This document shows positions 15,935 to 25,383 of a stretch of DNA of 64,000 bases, in pieces (the stretch's first letter is position 1; each line of letters begins with the position of its first letter). The notes beneath the pieces are model-generated. The model saw nothing but the letters and a program-made list of their open reading frames with translations, was not told the DNA's origin and searched no databases. Source of the DNA: JALSHZ01 sp964614535 (lineage in GTDB: Bacteria; Pseudomonadota; Gammaproteobacteria; UWMA-0217); the NCBI GenBank assembly GCA_964614535.1, contig CAZTOZ010000039.1, positions 33,228 to 97,227 of the forward strand. Direction: 5' to 3'. The translations under genes were made by a program, and so were the position numbers.

Positions 15935-18208
15935 CTAGCTCTTGCCCGTTTCCGCGACGGGCTCCGTCGAAAACTCGAAATCCAGCCCATCCTCCTTTCT
16001 GACGACACGCACCGTGCCGCCCTTGCTGAGCTTGCCGAACAGGATCTCCTCGGCCAGTGGCTTCTTGATGTGCTCCTGGATCAGCCGTGCCATCGGGCGC
16101 GCGCCCATCTTCTCGTCATAGCCCTCTTTGGCCATCCAGTCACGCGCCGAATCCTCGACGATCAACGACACCTTCTTCTCCTCCAGCTGTGACTCCAGCT
16201 GGATGATGAACTTGTCGACGACGTTGCGGATGAAACGCGGCGTCAAAGGATTGAACTGAATGATGGCATCGAGCCGGTTGCGGAACTCCGGGGTGAAGAC
16301 CCGCTTGACCACCTCCATCGAGTCGGTGGAGTGATCCTGCTTGGTGAACCCCATGGACGCGCGCGACGCCTCGAATGCCCCGGCGTTACTGGTCATGACG
16401 ATGATGACGTTGCGGAAGTCCACCTTGCGACCGTTGGTATCGGTCAGCGTGCCATGATCCATCACCTGCAACAGAATGTTGAAGACATCCGGGTGAGCCT
16501 TCTCGATCTCGTCCAGCAGCAGCACCGCATGGGGCGCCTTCATGATCGCATCGGTGAGCAGTCCCCCCTCGTCATAGCCGACGTAGCCCGGCGGCGCGCC
16601 GATCAGCCGCGAGACGGTATGACGCTCCATGTATTCGGACATGTCGAAACGAATCAGCTCGATCCCGAGAATCTGGGCCAGCTGGCGTGTCACCTCGGTC
16701 TTGCCGACCCCGGTCGGGCCGGTGAAGAGGAACGACCCGATCGGCTTGTTCTCGTCGCCCAATCCCGACCGCGCCATCTTGATCGCGTCGGAGAGGTGGG
16801 TGATCGCATCGTCCTGACCGAACACCACCATCTTCAGATTCTTTGCCAGATTCTTCAGCGACGCCTTGTCGGAGGCGGAGATGTTCTTCGGCGGTACGCG
16901 CGCTATCTTGGCGATGATCGCCTCGATGTCCTTGACCTTGATCGTATCGCCCCGCCGCTCCTCGGGCTGCAGACGCTGATAGGCACCGGCCTCGTCGATC
17001 ACGTCGATGGCCTTGTCCGGCATGTGCCGGTCGGTGATGTAACGGTCGGCCAGTTCGGCTGCCGAACGCAACGCGGCATTGCTGTACTTGATGTCGTGAT
17101 GCTCCTCGAAGCGGCTGCGTAACCCCTTGAGGATCTCGTAGGTGTCATCGACGCTCGGCTCCTCGATGTCGATCTTCTGAAAACGCCGCGCCAACGCGTG
17201 GTCCTTTTCGAAGATGCCACGAAACTCGCTGTAAGTGGTCGAACCGATGCATTTGAGTTGCCCGTTGGCCAGCACCGGCTTGATCAGATTGGAGGCATCC
17301 ATGACGCCACCGGAAGCCGACCCGGCTCCGATGATGGTGTGGATCTCATCGATGAAGAGAATCGCGCCAGGCCGCTTGCGCAGTTGCTTGAGCACCGCCT
17401 TCAGGCGTTTCTCGAAATCGCCGCGATACTTGGTGCCCGCCACCAGCGCGCCAAGATCGAGCGAATAGATCACCCCCTCCTTGAGCACGTCGGGCACCTC
17501 GCCATCGACGATCTTCTTCGCCAGCCCTTCGGCGATCGCCGTTTTCCCAACACCCGCCTCGCCCACCAGCAGCGGGTTGTTCTTACGCCGACGGCAGAGA
17601 ATCTGGATGGTGCGCTCCACCTCGGCCTCGCGCCCGATCAGCGGGTCGATCTGCCCCTCCAGCGCCAGCTGGTTGAGGTTGGTGGCATAGTCATCGAGCG
17701 GATCCTTGGCGGCCTCGGCCGATTCGAATTCGTCGCCGTCACCTTCGTCACCACGCTCGTCGTCCTTGTCGTCCTCCACCTTGGACACGCCGTGGGAGAT
17801 GTAGTTGACGACGTCCAACCGGGAGATGTCCTGCTTGTTCAGTAGATAGACCGCATGGGACTCCTGCTCGCCGAAGATCGCCACCAGCACATTGGCGCCA
17901 CTGACCTCCGACTTGCCGGAGGACTGGACGTGGAAGACCGCCCGCTGCAACACCCGCTGGAACCCGAGCGATGGCTGCGTGTCGCGCAGATCGCCGACGG
18001 GCAGGATCGGGGTGTTCTCGTCGATAAAGGTGGTCAGCTCGCGCCGCAGCTTGTCCAGGCTGGCGCCGCAGACGCGCAGCAGGTGGGCGGCCGTGGGATT
18101 GTTCAACAGGGCCAACAGCAGGTGCTCCACCGTCATGAATTCATGACGTTTCTCGCGCGCCTCCTTGAAAGCCTCGTTGAGTGACGTTTCCAGCTCTTTG
18201 TTCAACAT
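15935..18208 (-). CDS. clpA: ATP-dependent Clp protease ATP-binding subunit ClpA
   Basis: 757 residues. Starts MLNKELETSLNEAFKEAREK with the Clp N-domain repeats (residues 1-140), then an acidic linker, the first AAA module (Walker A GEAGVGKTAIAEG at about 217) and the second (GPTGVGKTEVTRQ at about 498), ending with the ClpB D2-small domain. Unfolds substrates for ClpP, which is not in the window. It lies 241 bp downstream of its adaptor gene clpS. Confidence 0.97.
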   Translation of the reverse strand: MLNKELETSLNEAFKEAREKRHEFMTVEHLLLALLNNPTAAHLLRVCGASLDKLRRELTTFIDENTPILPVGDLRDTQPSLGFQRVLQRAVFHVQSSGKSEVSGANVLVAIFGEQESHAVYLLNKQDISRLDVVNYISHGVSKVEDDKDDERGDEGDGDEFESAEAAKDPLDDYATNLNQLALEGQIDPLIGREAEVERTIQILCRRRKNNPLLVGEAGVGKTAIAEGLAKKIVDGEVPDVLKEGVIYSLDLGALVAGTKYRGDFEKRLKAVLKQLRKRPGAILFIDEIHTIIGAGSASGGVMDASNLIKPVLANGQLKCIGSTTYSEFRGIFEKDHALARRFQKIDIEEPSVDDTYEILKGLRSRFEEHHDIKYSNAALRSAAELADRYITDRHMPDKAIDVIDEAGAYQRLQPEERRGDTIKVKDIEAIIAKIARVPPKNISASDKASLKNLAKNLKMVVFGQDDAITHLSDAIKMARSGLGDENKPIGSFLFTGPTGVGKTEVTRQLAQILGIELIRFDMSEYMERHTVSRLIGAPPGYVGYDEGGLLTDAIMKAPHAVLLLDEIEKAHPDVFNILLQVMDHGTLTDTNGRKVDFRNVIIVMTSNAGAFEASRASMGFTKQDHSTDSMEVVKRVFTPEFRNRLDAIIQFNPLTPRFIRNVVDKFIIQLESQLEEKKVSLIVEDSARDWMAKEGYDEKMGARPMARLIQEHIKKPLAEEILFGKLSKGGTVRVVRKEDGLDFEFSTEPVAETGKS

Positions 18209-18449
18209 GACCGCCTACCCGTTTCATCTCTCTGTCACCGGTGCCTCGGCCACTCCGTGCCGATGCCCGATTCCATCTGCCCGTAGATTGCTACGGGCGG
18301 ACGCAATATTGCGACTCACCTCCCGGAGCCGCACCGACCACCCCGACCGGGATGGCGTGATGCCGTGGCTGCGACAGCAGGGAACCTTCGATCCATGCCC
18401 GGATCGTCACCCGACGCGCCGCAAGCGGCGACGCACCGAAGGCACCTCG

Positions 18450-18773
18450 TCAAACCGCCTCCATCGTACACAACAGCGGGTGATTGTTCTCACGCGCATA
18501 GTTGTTGACCATGGCCGTCTTGGTCTCCGCCACATCCTTGGTGAAGGTGCCACAGATGCCCTTGCCCTTGGTGTGGACATTGAGCATGATGCGCGTCGCG
18601 TTCTCCCGGTCCAGCCCGAAGAATTGCTCCAGCACATTGACGACGAACTCCATCGGTGTGTAGTCGTCATTGAGCAGAATCACGTTGTAGCGCGGAGGCT
18701 CCTTCAGCTCCGGCTTGCCGGTTTCGAGCGCGAGATCGGCATCCCCACTGTCGAACTTCTCTTTGTCAGCCAT
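18450..18773 (-). CDS. clpS: ClpA adaptor protein ClpS
   Basis: 107 residues. After a flexible charged N-terminus comes PPRYNVILLNDDYTPMEFVV, the N-degron pocket signature with the NDD and Met. Later comes the His-rich motif VHTKGKGICGTFTKDVAETK and the ending NHPLLCTME. Delivers N-end-rule substrates to ClpAP. Located directly upstream of clpA on the same strand, the conserved order. Confidence 0.96.
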   Translation of the reverse strand: MADKEKFDSGDADLALETGKPELKEPPRYNVILLNDDYTPMEFVVNVLEQFFGLDRENATRIMLNVHTKGKGICGTFTKDVAETKTAMVNNYARENNHPLLCTMEAV

Positions 18774-19093
18774 ACTCGGACTTCAGCCGTTCACTACCCG
18801 TTGACACGCGCCCAACCTCTGCGGACACGCTTGCGGCACGCCACCGCGCCGCCAGAAAACCATCACGCCCGGCATCCATGTTCTGTGCACAAAACGAAGT
18901 TTTCCTCCGTTTCCTCACCTTTGGGTGTTCTCTACGAACCGCCCCGATACCTTTGCCGGCGCACCAATCCCTATATAGCCGATCCGACCCAGGTCACGCG
19001 ACCGCCCTGTGCCCATAATGCGGGGTGACGGCGCCGCTTTCAACAAGGCGATCGCCACCACAAAGTGCGACGCCACTCGCCATTTGCGACCGG
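18774..19093. other. 320-bp intergenic region upstream of clpS
   Basis: Lies between the clpS start and the icd stop, both minus strand. No convincing coding frame. It contains TATATA at 18972-18977, the only obvious -10-like element, without a good -35. There is also a short hairpin AAAAC-GAA-GTTTT at 18891-18903 that reads as a TTC loop on the minus strand. It presumably carries the clpS promoter. Confidence 0.5.
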
Positions 19094-20350
19094 TCACATC
19101 CTCCTGATCATCTCCTCACCGAAACCCGAACAGGAGACCTTGGTAGCCCCCTCCATCAGACGATGGAAGTCGTAGGTCACATTCTTGCTCTTGATGGCGG
19201 CGCCAATCGCCTTGATGACCAGATCGGCCGCTTCGGTCCACCCCATGTGCCGCAGCATCATTTCAGCAGACAAGATCAACGAGCCAGGGTTCACCTGATC
19301 CTTACCGGCATACTTCGGCGCGGTGCCGTGCGTGGCCTCGAACAGGCCGATGGTATCGGAGAGGTTGGCGCCCGGCGCGATGCCGATGCCACCCACCTGC
19401 GCCGCCAGCGCATCGGAGATGTAGTCGCCATTGAGATTCAGCGTGGCGATCACGTCATACTCCTCGGGCCGCAGCAGGATCTGCTGCAGGAAGGCGTCGG
19501 CGATAACGTCCTTGACGATGATCCGCTCGCCGGTCCTGGGATTCTTGAAGTGGTGCCACGGACCACCGTCGAGCGGCTCGGCGCCGAACTCGTCCACGGC
19601 CAGCTCATAACCCCAGGTCTTGAACGCGCCTTCGGTGAATTTCATGATGTTGCCCTTGTGAACCAACGTCACCGAAGGACGGTCGTTGTCGATGGCGTAC
19701 TGGATCGCCTTGCGCACCAGGCGACGGGTGCCATCTCGTGAGACCGGCTTGACGCCGATGCCGGAGGTCTCGGGAAAGCGGATCTTGGTGACGCCCATTT
19801 GCTGCTGGAGGAAGTCGATGACCGTTTTCACCTCGTCACTACCGGCTTCCCACTCGATTCCGGCATAGATGTCCTCCGAATTCTCGCGGAAGATCACCAT
19901 GTCGGTCTTCTCCGGCGCCTTCAACGGGCTGGGCGTCCCCTCGAAATACTGTACCGGCCGTTGACAGACGTAGAGATCCAGCTCTTGGCGCAGCGCGACA
20001 TTGAGCGAGCGGATACCGCCCCCGACCGGCGTCGTCAGCGGCCCCTTGATGGCGATGAGAAAATCGCGAATCGCCTCCAGCGTCTCATCCGGCAGCCAAG
20101 TGTTCTCGCCATAGACCGCGTTGGCCTTCTCGCCAGCATAGATCTCCATCCAGTGCAGCCTGCGGCTGCCGCCATAGGCCTTCTCCACTGCCGCGTCGAT
20201 CACCTTGCGCATCACCGGCGTGATATCGACGCCAATACCGTCCCCCTCGATGAAAGGAATGATCGGCTGATCGGGCACGTTCAGCGAGTGGTCGCTGTTG
20301 GCCGTGATCTTCTCGCCGCCCGTGGGGACCTCGATATGTTGGTATGGCAT
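19094..20350 (-). CDS. icd: NADP-dependent isocitrate dehydrogenase
   Basis: 418 residues from the ATG at 20350; an in-frame upstream ATG would add 31 atypical residues. Converts isocitrate to 2-oxoglutarate in the TCA cycle. GGGIRSLNVALRQELDLYVC (about residues 105-125) holds the substrate Ser that AceK phosphorylates in E. coli. RENSEDIYAGIEW and the metal-binding NLNGDYISD block are present, and GTAPKYAGKDQVNPGS is the cofactor loop. Monocistronic-looking; its start is 52 bp from the divergent mnmA start. Confidence 0.96.
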   Translation of the reverse strand: MPYQHIEVPTGGEKITANSDHSLNVPDQPIIPFIEGDGIGVDITPVMRKVIDAAVEKAYGGSRRLHWMEIYAGEKANAVYGENTWLPDETLEAIRDFLIAIKGPLTTPVGGGIRSLNVALRQELDLYVCQRPVQYFEGTPSPLKAPEKTDMVIFRENSEDIYAGIEWEAGSDEVKTVIDFLQQQMGVTKIRFPETSGIGVKPVSRDGTRRLVRKAIQYAIDNDRPSVTLVHKGNIMKFTEGAFKTWGYELAVDEFGAEPLDGGPWHHFKNPRTGERIIVKDVIADAFLQQILLRPEEYDVIATLNLNGDYISDALAAQVGGIGIAPGANLSDTIGLFEATHGTAPKYAGKDQVNPGSLILSAEMMLRHMGWTEAADLVIKAIGAAIKSKNVTYDFHRLMEGATKVSCSGFGEEMIRRM

Positions 20351-20402
20351 CAATTCACTCCGTTGTTGCTTGTGGTTGTATCGCTGGCTCATTATATCCG
20401 CC

Positions 20403-21491
20403 ATGACGAAAGCGCAGCAAAAAACCCGGGTGATCATTGGCATGTCGGGTGGCGTCGATTCTTCGGTGGCGGCATGGAGACTGCTGCGGGAAGGTCACCA
20501 CGTCGAAGGACTGTTCATGAAGAACTGGGAGGAGGACGACACCGAGGAATACTGCACCGCGGCGGAGGATCTGCGCGATGCCCAGGCCGTCTGCGACCAG
20601 CTCGGCATCCCGCTGCACACGGTCAATTTCTCGGCCGACTACTGGGACCGGGTATTCGAGTACTTTCTCGCCGAATACCGGGCCGGACGCACACCCAATC
20701 CCGACGTGATGTGCAACAAGGAGATCAAGTTCAAAGCCTTCCTCGACCACGCACTCGACCTGGGCGCGGACTGCATCGCCACCGGCCACTATGCCCGGAC
20801 CCGCCACGACGGCAATCACTGGCAGCTGCTCCGGGGCCGCGATGCCAACAAGGACCAGAGCTATTTCCTCTGCGCCCTGAACCAGTACCAACTGGCCCAC
20901 GCATGGTTTCCGCTGGGCGGGATGGAGAAGACCGAGGTCCGCCGCATCGCCACAGAACAGGGCTTCGTCAACAGCGCCAAGAAGGACAGCACCGGCATCT
21001 GCTTCATCGGCGAGCGCAAGTTTCGCGATTTCCTCGAACGCTTCATCCCCGCCCAGCCCGGCGAGATCGTCACCCCCAGCGGCGAGGTCATCGGCCGCCA
21101 CAACGGCCTGATGTTCTATACCCTCGGGCAACGGCAGGGGCTCGGCATCGGCGGCATCGCCGGCAGCGGCGACGCACCGTGGTTCGTCGCCGACAAACGT
21201 CTCGACAGCAACCAGCTCGTCGTGGTGCAGGGGCACGACCATCCGCTACTGTTCCGACGCCGCCTGGAAGCCTCCCGACTCAACTGGATCAGCGGCACAC
21301 CACCGGAGACCCCCCTGCGGTGTACCGCCAAGATCCGTTACCGCCAGAACGACCAGCCCTGCGAACTTCGGCTGCTCGACGGCGGTCGCTGCGAGGTGGT
21401 CTTCGACACACCGCAGCGGGCCGTCACGCCCGGGCAGGCGCTGGTGCTCTACCGACAGGAGGTCTGCCTCGGCGGTGGCATCATCGATTGA
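20403..21491 (+). CDS. mnmA: tRNA-specific 2-thiouridylase MnmA
   Basis: 362 residues. The PP-loop GMSGGVDSSV is at about residues 14-23. The two catalytic cysteines lie in NPDVMCNKEIKF and STGICFIGERKF. Installs 2-thiouridine at U34 of Lys, Glu and Gln tRNAs. The ATG at 20403 matches family starts. TTGTGG and TATATC with a 17-bp gap lie immediately upstream, but transcription from them would begin at the start codon. A strong terminator follows nine bases after the stop. Confidence 0.96.
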   Translation: MTKAQQKTRVIIGMSGGVDSSVAAWRLLREGHHVEGLFMKNWEEDDTEEYCTAAEDLRDAQAVCDQLGIPLHTVNFSADYWDRVFEYFLAEYRAGRTPNPDVMCNKEIKFKAFLDHALDLGADCIATGHYARTRHDGNHWQLLRGRDANKDQSYFLCALNQYQLAHAWFPLGGMEKTEVRRIATEQGFVNSAKKDSTGICFIGERKFRDFLERFIPAQPGEIVTPSGEVIGRHNGLMFYTLGQRQGLGIGGIAGSGDAPWFVADKRLDSNQLVVVQGHDHPLLFRRRLEASRLNWISGTPPETPLRCTAKIRYRQNDQPCELRLLDGGRCEVVFDTPQRAVTPGQALVLYRQEVCLGGGIID

Positions 21492-21500
21492 GCCATGCAC

Positions 21501-21527
21501 AAAAAAACCGCCAGCAGGCGGTTTTTT
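21501..21527. terminator. Bidirectional intrinsic terminator after mnmA
   Basis: AAAAAAACCGCC, loop AGCA, then GGCGGTTTTTT: a compact GC stem flanked by an A-run and a T-run, so it can work in both directions. It ends mnmA on the plus strand and, 24 bp past the small membrane ORF stop at 21552, the cbb3 oxidase operon on the minus strand. Confidence 0.9.
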
Positions 21528-21551
21528 GCAGCGACCGGCCGGAAGACCGGA

Positions 21552-21656
21552 TCAATCGGCGAACATCACCGAGAAGAAGCTGAACCACGACCACACGACC
21601 AATGCCACGACAATGGCCACCGAGATATAGAAATGCTTGTTGTGATCGAGTGACAT
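21552..21656 (-). CDS. 34-aa single-helix membrane protein at the end of the cbb3 locus
   Basis: ATG at 21656 preceded by GAGGGAAG, a good ribosome site, and followed by the shared terminator. The product starts MSLDHNKHFYISV, has one hydrophobic helix (about residues 10-30, IVVALVVWSWFSFF) and ends SVMFAD. It lies 79 bp after ccoS in the same direction. The size and place resemble small cbb3-associated subunits or assembly peptides such as CcoM, but I do not recognise the sequence, so that link is inference. The ribosome site, helix and position before the terminator argue that it is real. Confidence 0.6.
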   Translation of the reverse strand: MSLDHNKHFYISVAIVVALVVWSWFSFFSVMFAD

Positions 21657-21735
21657 TCCGCTTCCCTCTGTTTGGTGTTGGATTGCGGCAGAATCTACCT
21701 GATCCCCCGTCACCACGCAAGGCGGGGGCGCACAC

Positions 21736-21936
21736 TCAATCCTTCTTCGACGTCTTCCCGTCGGGCTTGGCGGGACGACGGTTGGGGATCATCGGATCGT
21801 CGTCGTCCATCAAAATGCGATGGGCGGCGCCGTCGAGATCGTCATACTGGCCGCTGCGCACCGAGAGCACGAAGGCAGCGATCGCCACGGCCGCGAGTAT
21901 GACCGCCAGCGGAATCAGGATATAGAGTATCTCCAC
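21736..21936 (-). CDS. ccoS: cbb3-type cytochrome oxidase assembly protein CcoS
   Basis: 66 residues. Starts MEILYILIPLAVILAAVAIA, a single membrane helix, then FVLSVRSGQYDDLDGAAHRIL, the conserved CcoS segment with the GQYDDLxxPA-like block, and a charged tail. Required for cofactor insertion into the cbb3 oxidase in species where it was studied. Three bases separate it from ccoI. Confidence 0.93.
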   Translation of the reverse strand: MEILYILIPLAVILAAVAIAAFVLSVRSGQYDDLDGAAHRILMDDDDPMIPNRRPAKPDGKTSKKD

Positions 21937-21939
21937 GAC

Positions 21940-24351
21940 TCACCTCTTCTCTTTCAGACGCAACGCATTGAGGACCACGAACAGCGAACTGCCCGACATG
22001 CCGATGGCCGCCATCCACGGCTGGATGTAACCGGCGGCCGCCAGCGGCAGGGCCGTCAGATTGTAGCCGATCGCCCAGCCGATGTTCTGACGGATGATCT
22101 TGAGCGTACGACGAGCCATTTCGACACTGAACGGCAACACCGTCAGGTCGTCTCCCAGCAACACCATGTCGGCGCTCGCCTGCGCCAACTGCGCGCCCTT
22201 GCCCATCGCAATGGAGACCTGGGCGCCGGCCAGCACCGGCGCATCGTTGACGCCATCCCCGACCATGGCCACCACACGCCCCTGGGACTGCAATCGGCGC
22301 AGATAGTCGAGCTTGTCCTGTGGCAACTGCTCCGCTGCCCACTGCTCGATACCCAGACGACCGGCGATGGCGGCGACGGCCTCCCGGTTGTCGCCGCTGA
22401 GCAGGTGAACGGTCACCCCCTGGGCCGCCAGCGCCCTCACGACCGACGCCGCCTCCCGGCGCGGCTCGTCGGCCAGGTGAAACGCCGCCAATGGCCTCTC
22501 CCGGCTGCCGAGATAGATGGTCGAACCCTCCGCCTCGACCGGTTCGAGGCCAGGATGCCATGCGCGCAGATGGTCGAGACTGCCCAGCCGGTAGAACTCG
22601 CCATCGAAACGCCCGGTCACGCCACGCCCCGTCTCCGCCTCGACCACCTCCAGCACCAACGGCGCCTCGACGCCAGCCTTCAGCGCCTCCGCCACGGGAT
22701 GCTCGCTGAACCCTTCCAGCCCGGCGGCGAGCCGGCGCAGCCAGGCCTCGTCGAGATCGGCCAGCCGGGTCACGCCCGTGACCCGGAGCCTGCCATGGGT
22801 GAGCGTCCCGGTCTTGTCGAAAATCATGTCCGTCGCCCGCGCCAGCGTCTCCAACGCATGCCCCCGCGTGGTCAGCACACCCCGGGCCGTAAGGCTGCCG
22901 GTGGCGGCGGTCAGCGCCACCGGGGTCGCCAGCGACAACGCGCAGGGACAGGTGATCACCAGCACCGACAGCGTGATCCAGAGCGCATCTTCCGGGCGAT
23001 GCAGATACCAGTAGGCAAACACAGCGGCCGCCACCAGCAACAAGCCGGCGACGAACCAGCCGGCAACGCGGTTGGCCAGCTCGGCCACCCGCGGCTTCTC
23101 GGCATGGGCCCGCTCCAACAGCCGCGATATGCCGGCCAGCACGGTATCCTGCCCGATACGATCCACCTCGATCGTCAACGGCGACTCGCTGTTGATGGTA
23201 CCGCCAATCACCTGCTCGCCCACCTGTTTCAGCCGCGGCAGACTCTCGCCGGTGAGTAACGCTTCGTTGATGCTGCTTCTGCCCTCGACGATGACACCAT
23301 CGGCCGGGATCACCTCGCCAGGCTTGACCACCAGCCGGTCACCAACGGCCAACTCCGCCACCGCGACCGACTCCACACCATCGGCCGTAAGTCGGTGCGC
23401 CGTCGCCGGCATCAGTTTGACCAGCTCCTCGGCCACCTGCCCGGCCTTGTGGCGCGCCGTCATCTCCAGCGTTCTGCCGATCAGCAGAAAGAAGATGAAC
23501 ATCGTCACCGAATCGAAATAGACGTGGCCGGTACCGCTCCAGGTGGCCCAGGCACTGGCCAGAAAGGCAAGCCCGATGGCCAGTGAGACCGGCACGTCCA
23601 TCCCGAGGCGCCGCTGGCGCAGATCCCGCCAGGCCGACTGAAAGAAGGCCTGCCCGGCATAGCCGATCACCGGAATGGTGACGATCATGCTGGCCCAACG
23701 CAGCAGGTTGCGGATGCCCTCGTCCATCCCCTGGTACTCCCCCAGGTAGAGGGCCACCGCCATCATCATCACCTGCATGGTACCGACGCCAGCGATGCCG
23801 ATCCGGCGCAGGGCGCGGTTGCGCTCCTTCTTCTGCAGCGCCTCCTGCCGGCTGGGATCGAAAGGGTGGGCGTGGTAACCGATCTCGGTGATCGCCTTGA
23901 GAATGTCGGAGAGACGGATCCGGCTGTTGTCCCAGGTGACCTGGGCACGATGCGTGGAGTAGTTGACGTGAAAGGCGAGCACGCCGTCGAGCGCGCCGAC
24001 ATGGCGCTCGCTGAGCCAGACGCAAGCGGCGCAGACGATGCCCTCCAGCATCAGCGCCGCCTCGCGCACATCGTCATCGCGAACGTGGACGAAGGAACGT
24101 TGCAGCGTTTCGTTGTCGTAGACCTGGAGATCCCGCAGCGCTTCGGGTACCAGATCCTCGGGCGCACGTGCCTTTTCGGTGCGGTGGTGGTAGTACTGCT
24201 CCAGACCGTTTTCGACGATGGCCGTCGCCACCGCCTGGCATCCCATGCAGCACATTGGGCGCGGCTCACCCTCGATATCGACGGTCAGATCGACCTCGTC
24301 AGGTACCGGCAGTCCGCAGTGGTAACACGCTTGGGTATCGGCGGTGGGCAT
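21940..24351 (-). CDS. ccoI: Copper-translocating P-type ATPase for cbb3 assembly (CcoI)
   Basis: 803 residues. The N-terminus has CYHCGLPVP and CCMGCQAV, cysteine motifs typical of CcoI, then a heavy-metal domain with GIVCAACVWLSE (about residues 103-114). Eight membrane helices follow, with ITCPCALSLATP in the transport helix, DKTGTLTHG as the phosphorylation site and GDGVNDAPVLAGA as the hinge. Moves copper across the inner membrane for the CuB centre. Eleven bases separate it from ccoH upstream. Confidence 0.95.
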   Translation of the reverse strand: MPTADTQACYHCGLPVPDEVDLTVDIEGEPRPMCCMGCQAVATAIVENGLEQYYHHRTEKARAPEDLVPEALRDLQVYDNETLQRSFVHVRDDDVREAALMLEGIVCAACVWLSERHVGALDGVLAFHVNYSTHRAQVTWDNSRIRLSDILKAITEIGYHAHPFDPSRQEALQKKERNRALRRIGIAGVGTMQVMMMAVALYLGEYQGMDEGIRNLLRWASMIVTIPVIGYAGQAFFQSAWRDLRQRRLGMDVPVSLAIGLAFLASAWATWSGTGHVYFDSVTMFIFFLLIGRTLEMTARHKAGQVAEELVKLMPATAHRLTADGVESVAVAELAVGDRLVVKPGEVIPADGVIVEGRSSINEALLTGESLPRLKQVGEQVIGGTINSESPLTIEVDRIGQDTVLAGISRLLERAHAEKPRVAELANRVAGWFVAGLLLVAAAVFAYWYLHRPEDALWITLSVLVITCPCALSLATPVALTAATGSLTARGVLTTRGHALETLARATDMIFDKTGTLTHGRLRVTGVTRLADLDEAWLRRLAAGLEGFSEHPVAEALKAGVEAPLVLEVVEAETGRGVTGRFDGEFYRLGSLDHLRAWHPGLEPVEAEGSTIYLGSRERPLAAFHLADEPRREAASVVRALAAQGVTVHLLSGDNREAVAAIAGRLGIEQWAAEQLPQDKLDYLRRLQSQGRVVAMVGDGVNDAPVLAGAQVSIAMGKGAQLAQASADMVLLGDDLTVLPFSVEMARRTLKIIRQNIGWAIGYNLTALPLAAAGYIQPWMAAIGMSGSSLFVVLNALRLKEKR

Positions 24352-24362
24352 GCGCGCAGAGA

Positions 24363-25205
24363 CTACCGCTCGCCCTCACCCGCCTCATTGACGGATGTCG
24401 AAGCCTTGAACTCGTACCGGTCCTCGCCCCTGACGATAGTGACCACCACATCCCATCGCCCCGGCGCCGGCAACACCAGCTCGGCCAGATAGCTGCCCGG
24501 CGCATCGGCACGCATCGAGAACCCGGTATCGAGACGATGGTTGCCCGGCCACAGAAAGGTACCGGTCACCTCGGCACCGGTGACGGGCGCTCCGTCACTC
24601 CCCGCGATCGCCACTTTGAAAGTGGCTGGCTTGCCCGCCACCGGCCTGCCGAGCCAGCCCTTGCGAATCTTCCAGCCCAGCTGTTTCTGTTTCTCCAGCT
24701 GCTCCAGGTGGGCATTAAAGAGCGCCTCCTTCTCCTGAAAATCATGTGAGACATTGCCAGGAAAATAGGAGACGACCTTGGCGTTCGAGCGTGGAGGCGG
24801 CAGAAACCTGGCTGCGAACTCACCGGACATCCCCTTGTCCGCCAGGCTGATGATGATGGCATCGACGGTGGCGATACCGACGAAGAAGAAAAACATCGTC
24901 AGCGGCGCCCAGTGAAAAAAACCACCCTCTCTTTTTTCACCGCGCGCCTCGGCCGCCTCCCAGTGGGAGGTGACGATACCGGCGAGATAGGGAAAGGTGA
25001 CGAAGAAGGCGAGACGGTAGGCGAACTGATCCAGCCCCCGCCAGTCGATGATGCCAACAGGCAGATAGATTGCCAGCGAGATCGCAATCACCAACAGCGT
25101 CACCTGCTTGCCACGTAGCCGGGTGAAACGATAGATGAGGAAGAAGAGCGCGAACTGCAACGGCAGCGCCACTGCCATCAGTTTGACGAAATCACTCATA
25201 CTCAC
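24363..25205 (-). CDS. ccoH: FixH/CcoH family protein with an extra N-terminal membrane region
   Basis: 280 residues, much longer than the usual 150-170 of FixH. The first 125 residues contain about four hydrophobic segments (roughly 8-25, 37-54, 65-82 and 101-120). The last part of these leads into the FixH-like periplasmic portion: LPPPRSNAKVVSYFPGNVSHDFQEKEA, then GKPATFKVAIAGSDGAPVTGAEVTGTFLWPGN and a beta-rich end with APGRWDVVVTIVRGEDRYEF. Position between ccoG and ccoI supports the assignment. The extra membrane part may be a lineage-specific fusion. A 178-bp gap separates it from ccoG. Confidence 0.85.
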   Translation of the reverse strand: MSMSDFVKLMAVALPLQFALFFLIYRFTRLRGKQVTLLVIAISLAIYLPVGIIDWRGLDQFAYRLAFFVTFPYLAGIVTSHWEAAEARGEKREGGFFHWAPLTMFFFFVGIATVDAIIISLADKGMSGEFAARFLPPPRSNAKVVSYFPGNVSHDFQEKEALFNAHLEQLEKQKQLGWKIRKGWLGRPVAGKPATFKVAIAGSDGAPVTGAEVTGTFLWPGNHRLDTGFSMRADAPGSYLAELVLPAPGRWDVVVTIVRGEDRYEFKASTSVNEAGEGER

Positions 25206-25383
25206 CTCGAATCATCGTTTCAAAGACCGCGGCAGGTTCTGGCGCCCCGGCGGCTGCACGGGGTTTTTCAACCGGGACCCGGCGGTTGCGGGGAGAGGGG
25301 ACGGCACCCCACGAAACCCCATGCAACGCTCTATACACCGAAAAGCGCCGCTGGGATGCGGTAGGCGCAACGAGGAACCCCCA

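Noticed and set aside
20370..20398. TTGTGG-17-TATATC promoter for mnmA
   Set aside because: Transcription would begin at about the start codon, making the mRNA leaderless; spacing is good but the position is doubtful.
19799..21583. 594-codon plus-strand frame overlapping icd and mnmA
   Set aside because: It overlaps two well-supported genes in other frames and has low-complexity Arg/Pro/His content.
25240..25275. Plus-strand CCCCG-loop-CGGGGTTTTT hairpin between ccoH and ccoG
   Set aside because: The T-run is on the plus strand while the operon runs on the minus strand; it cannot end these transcripts and no plus-strand gene precedes it.
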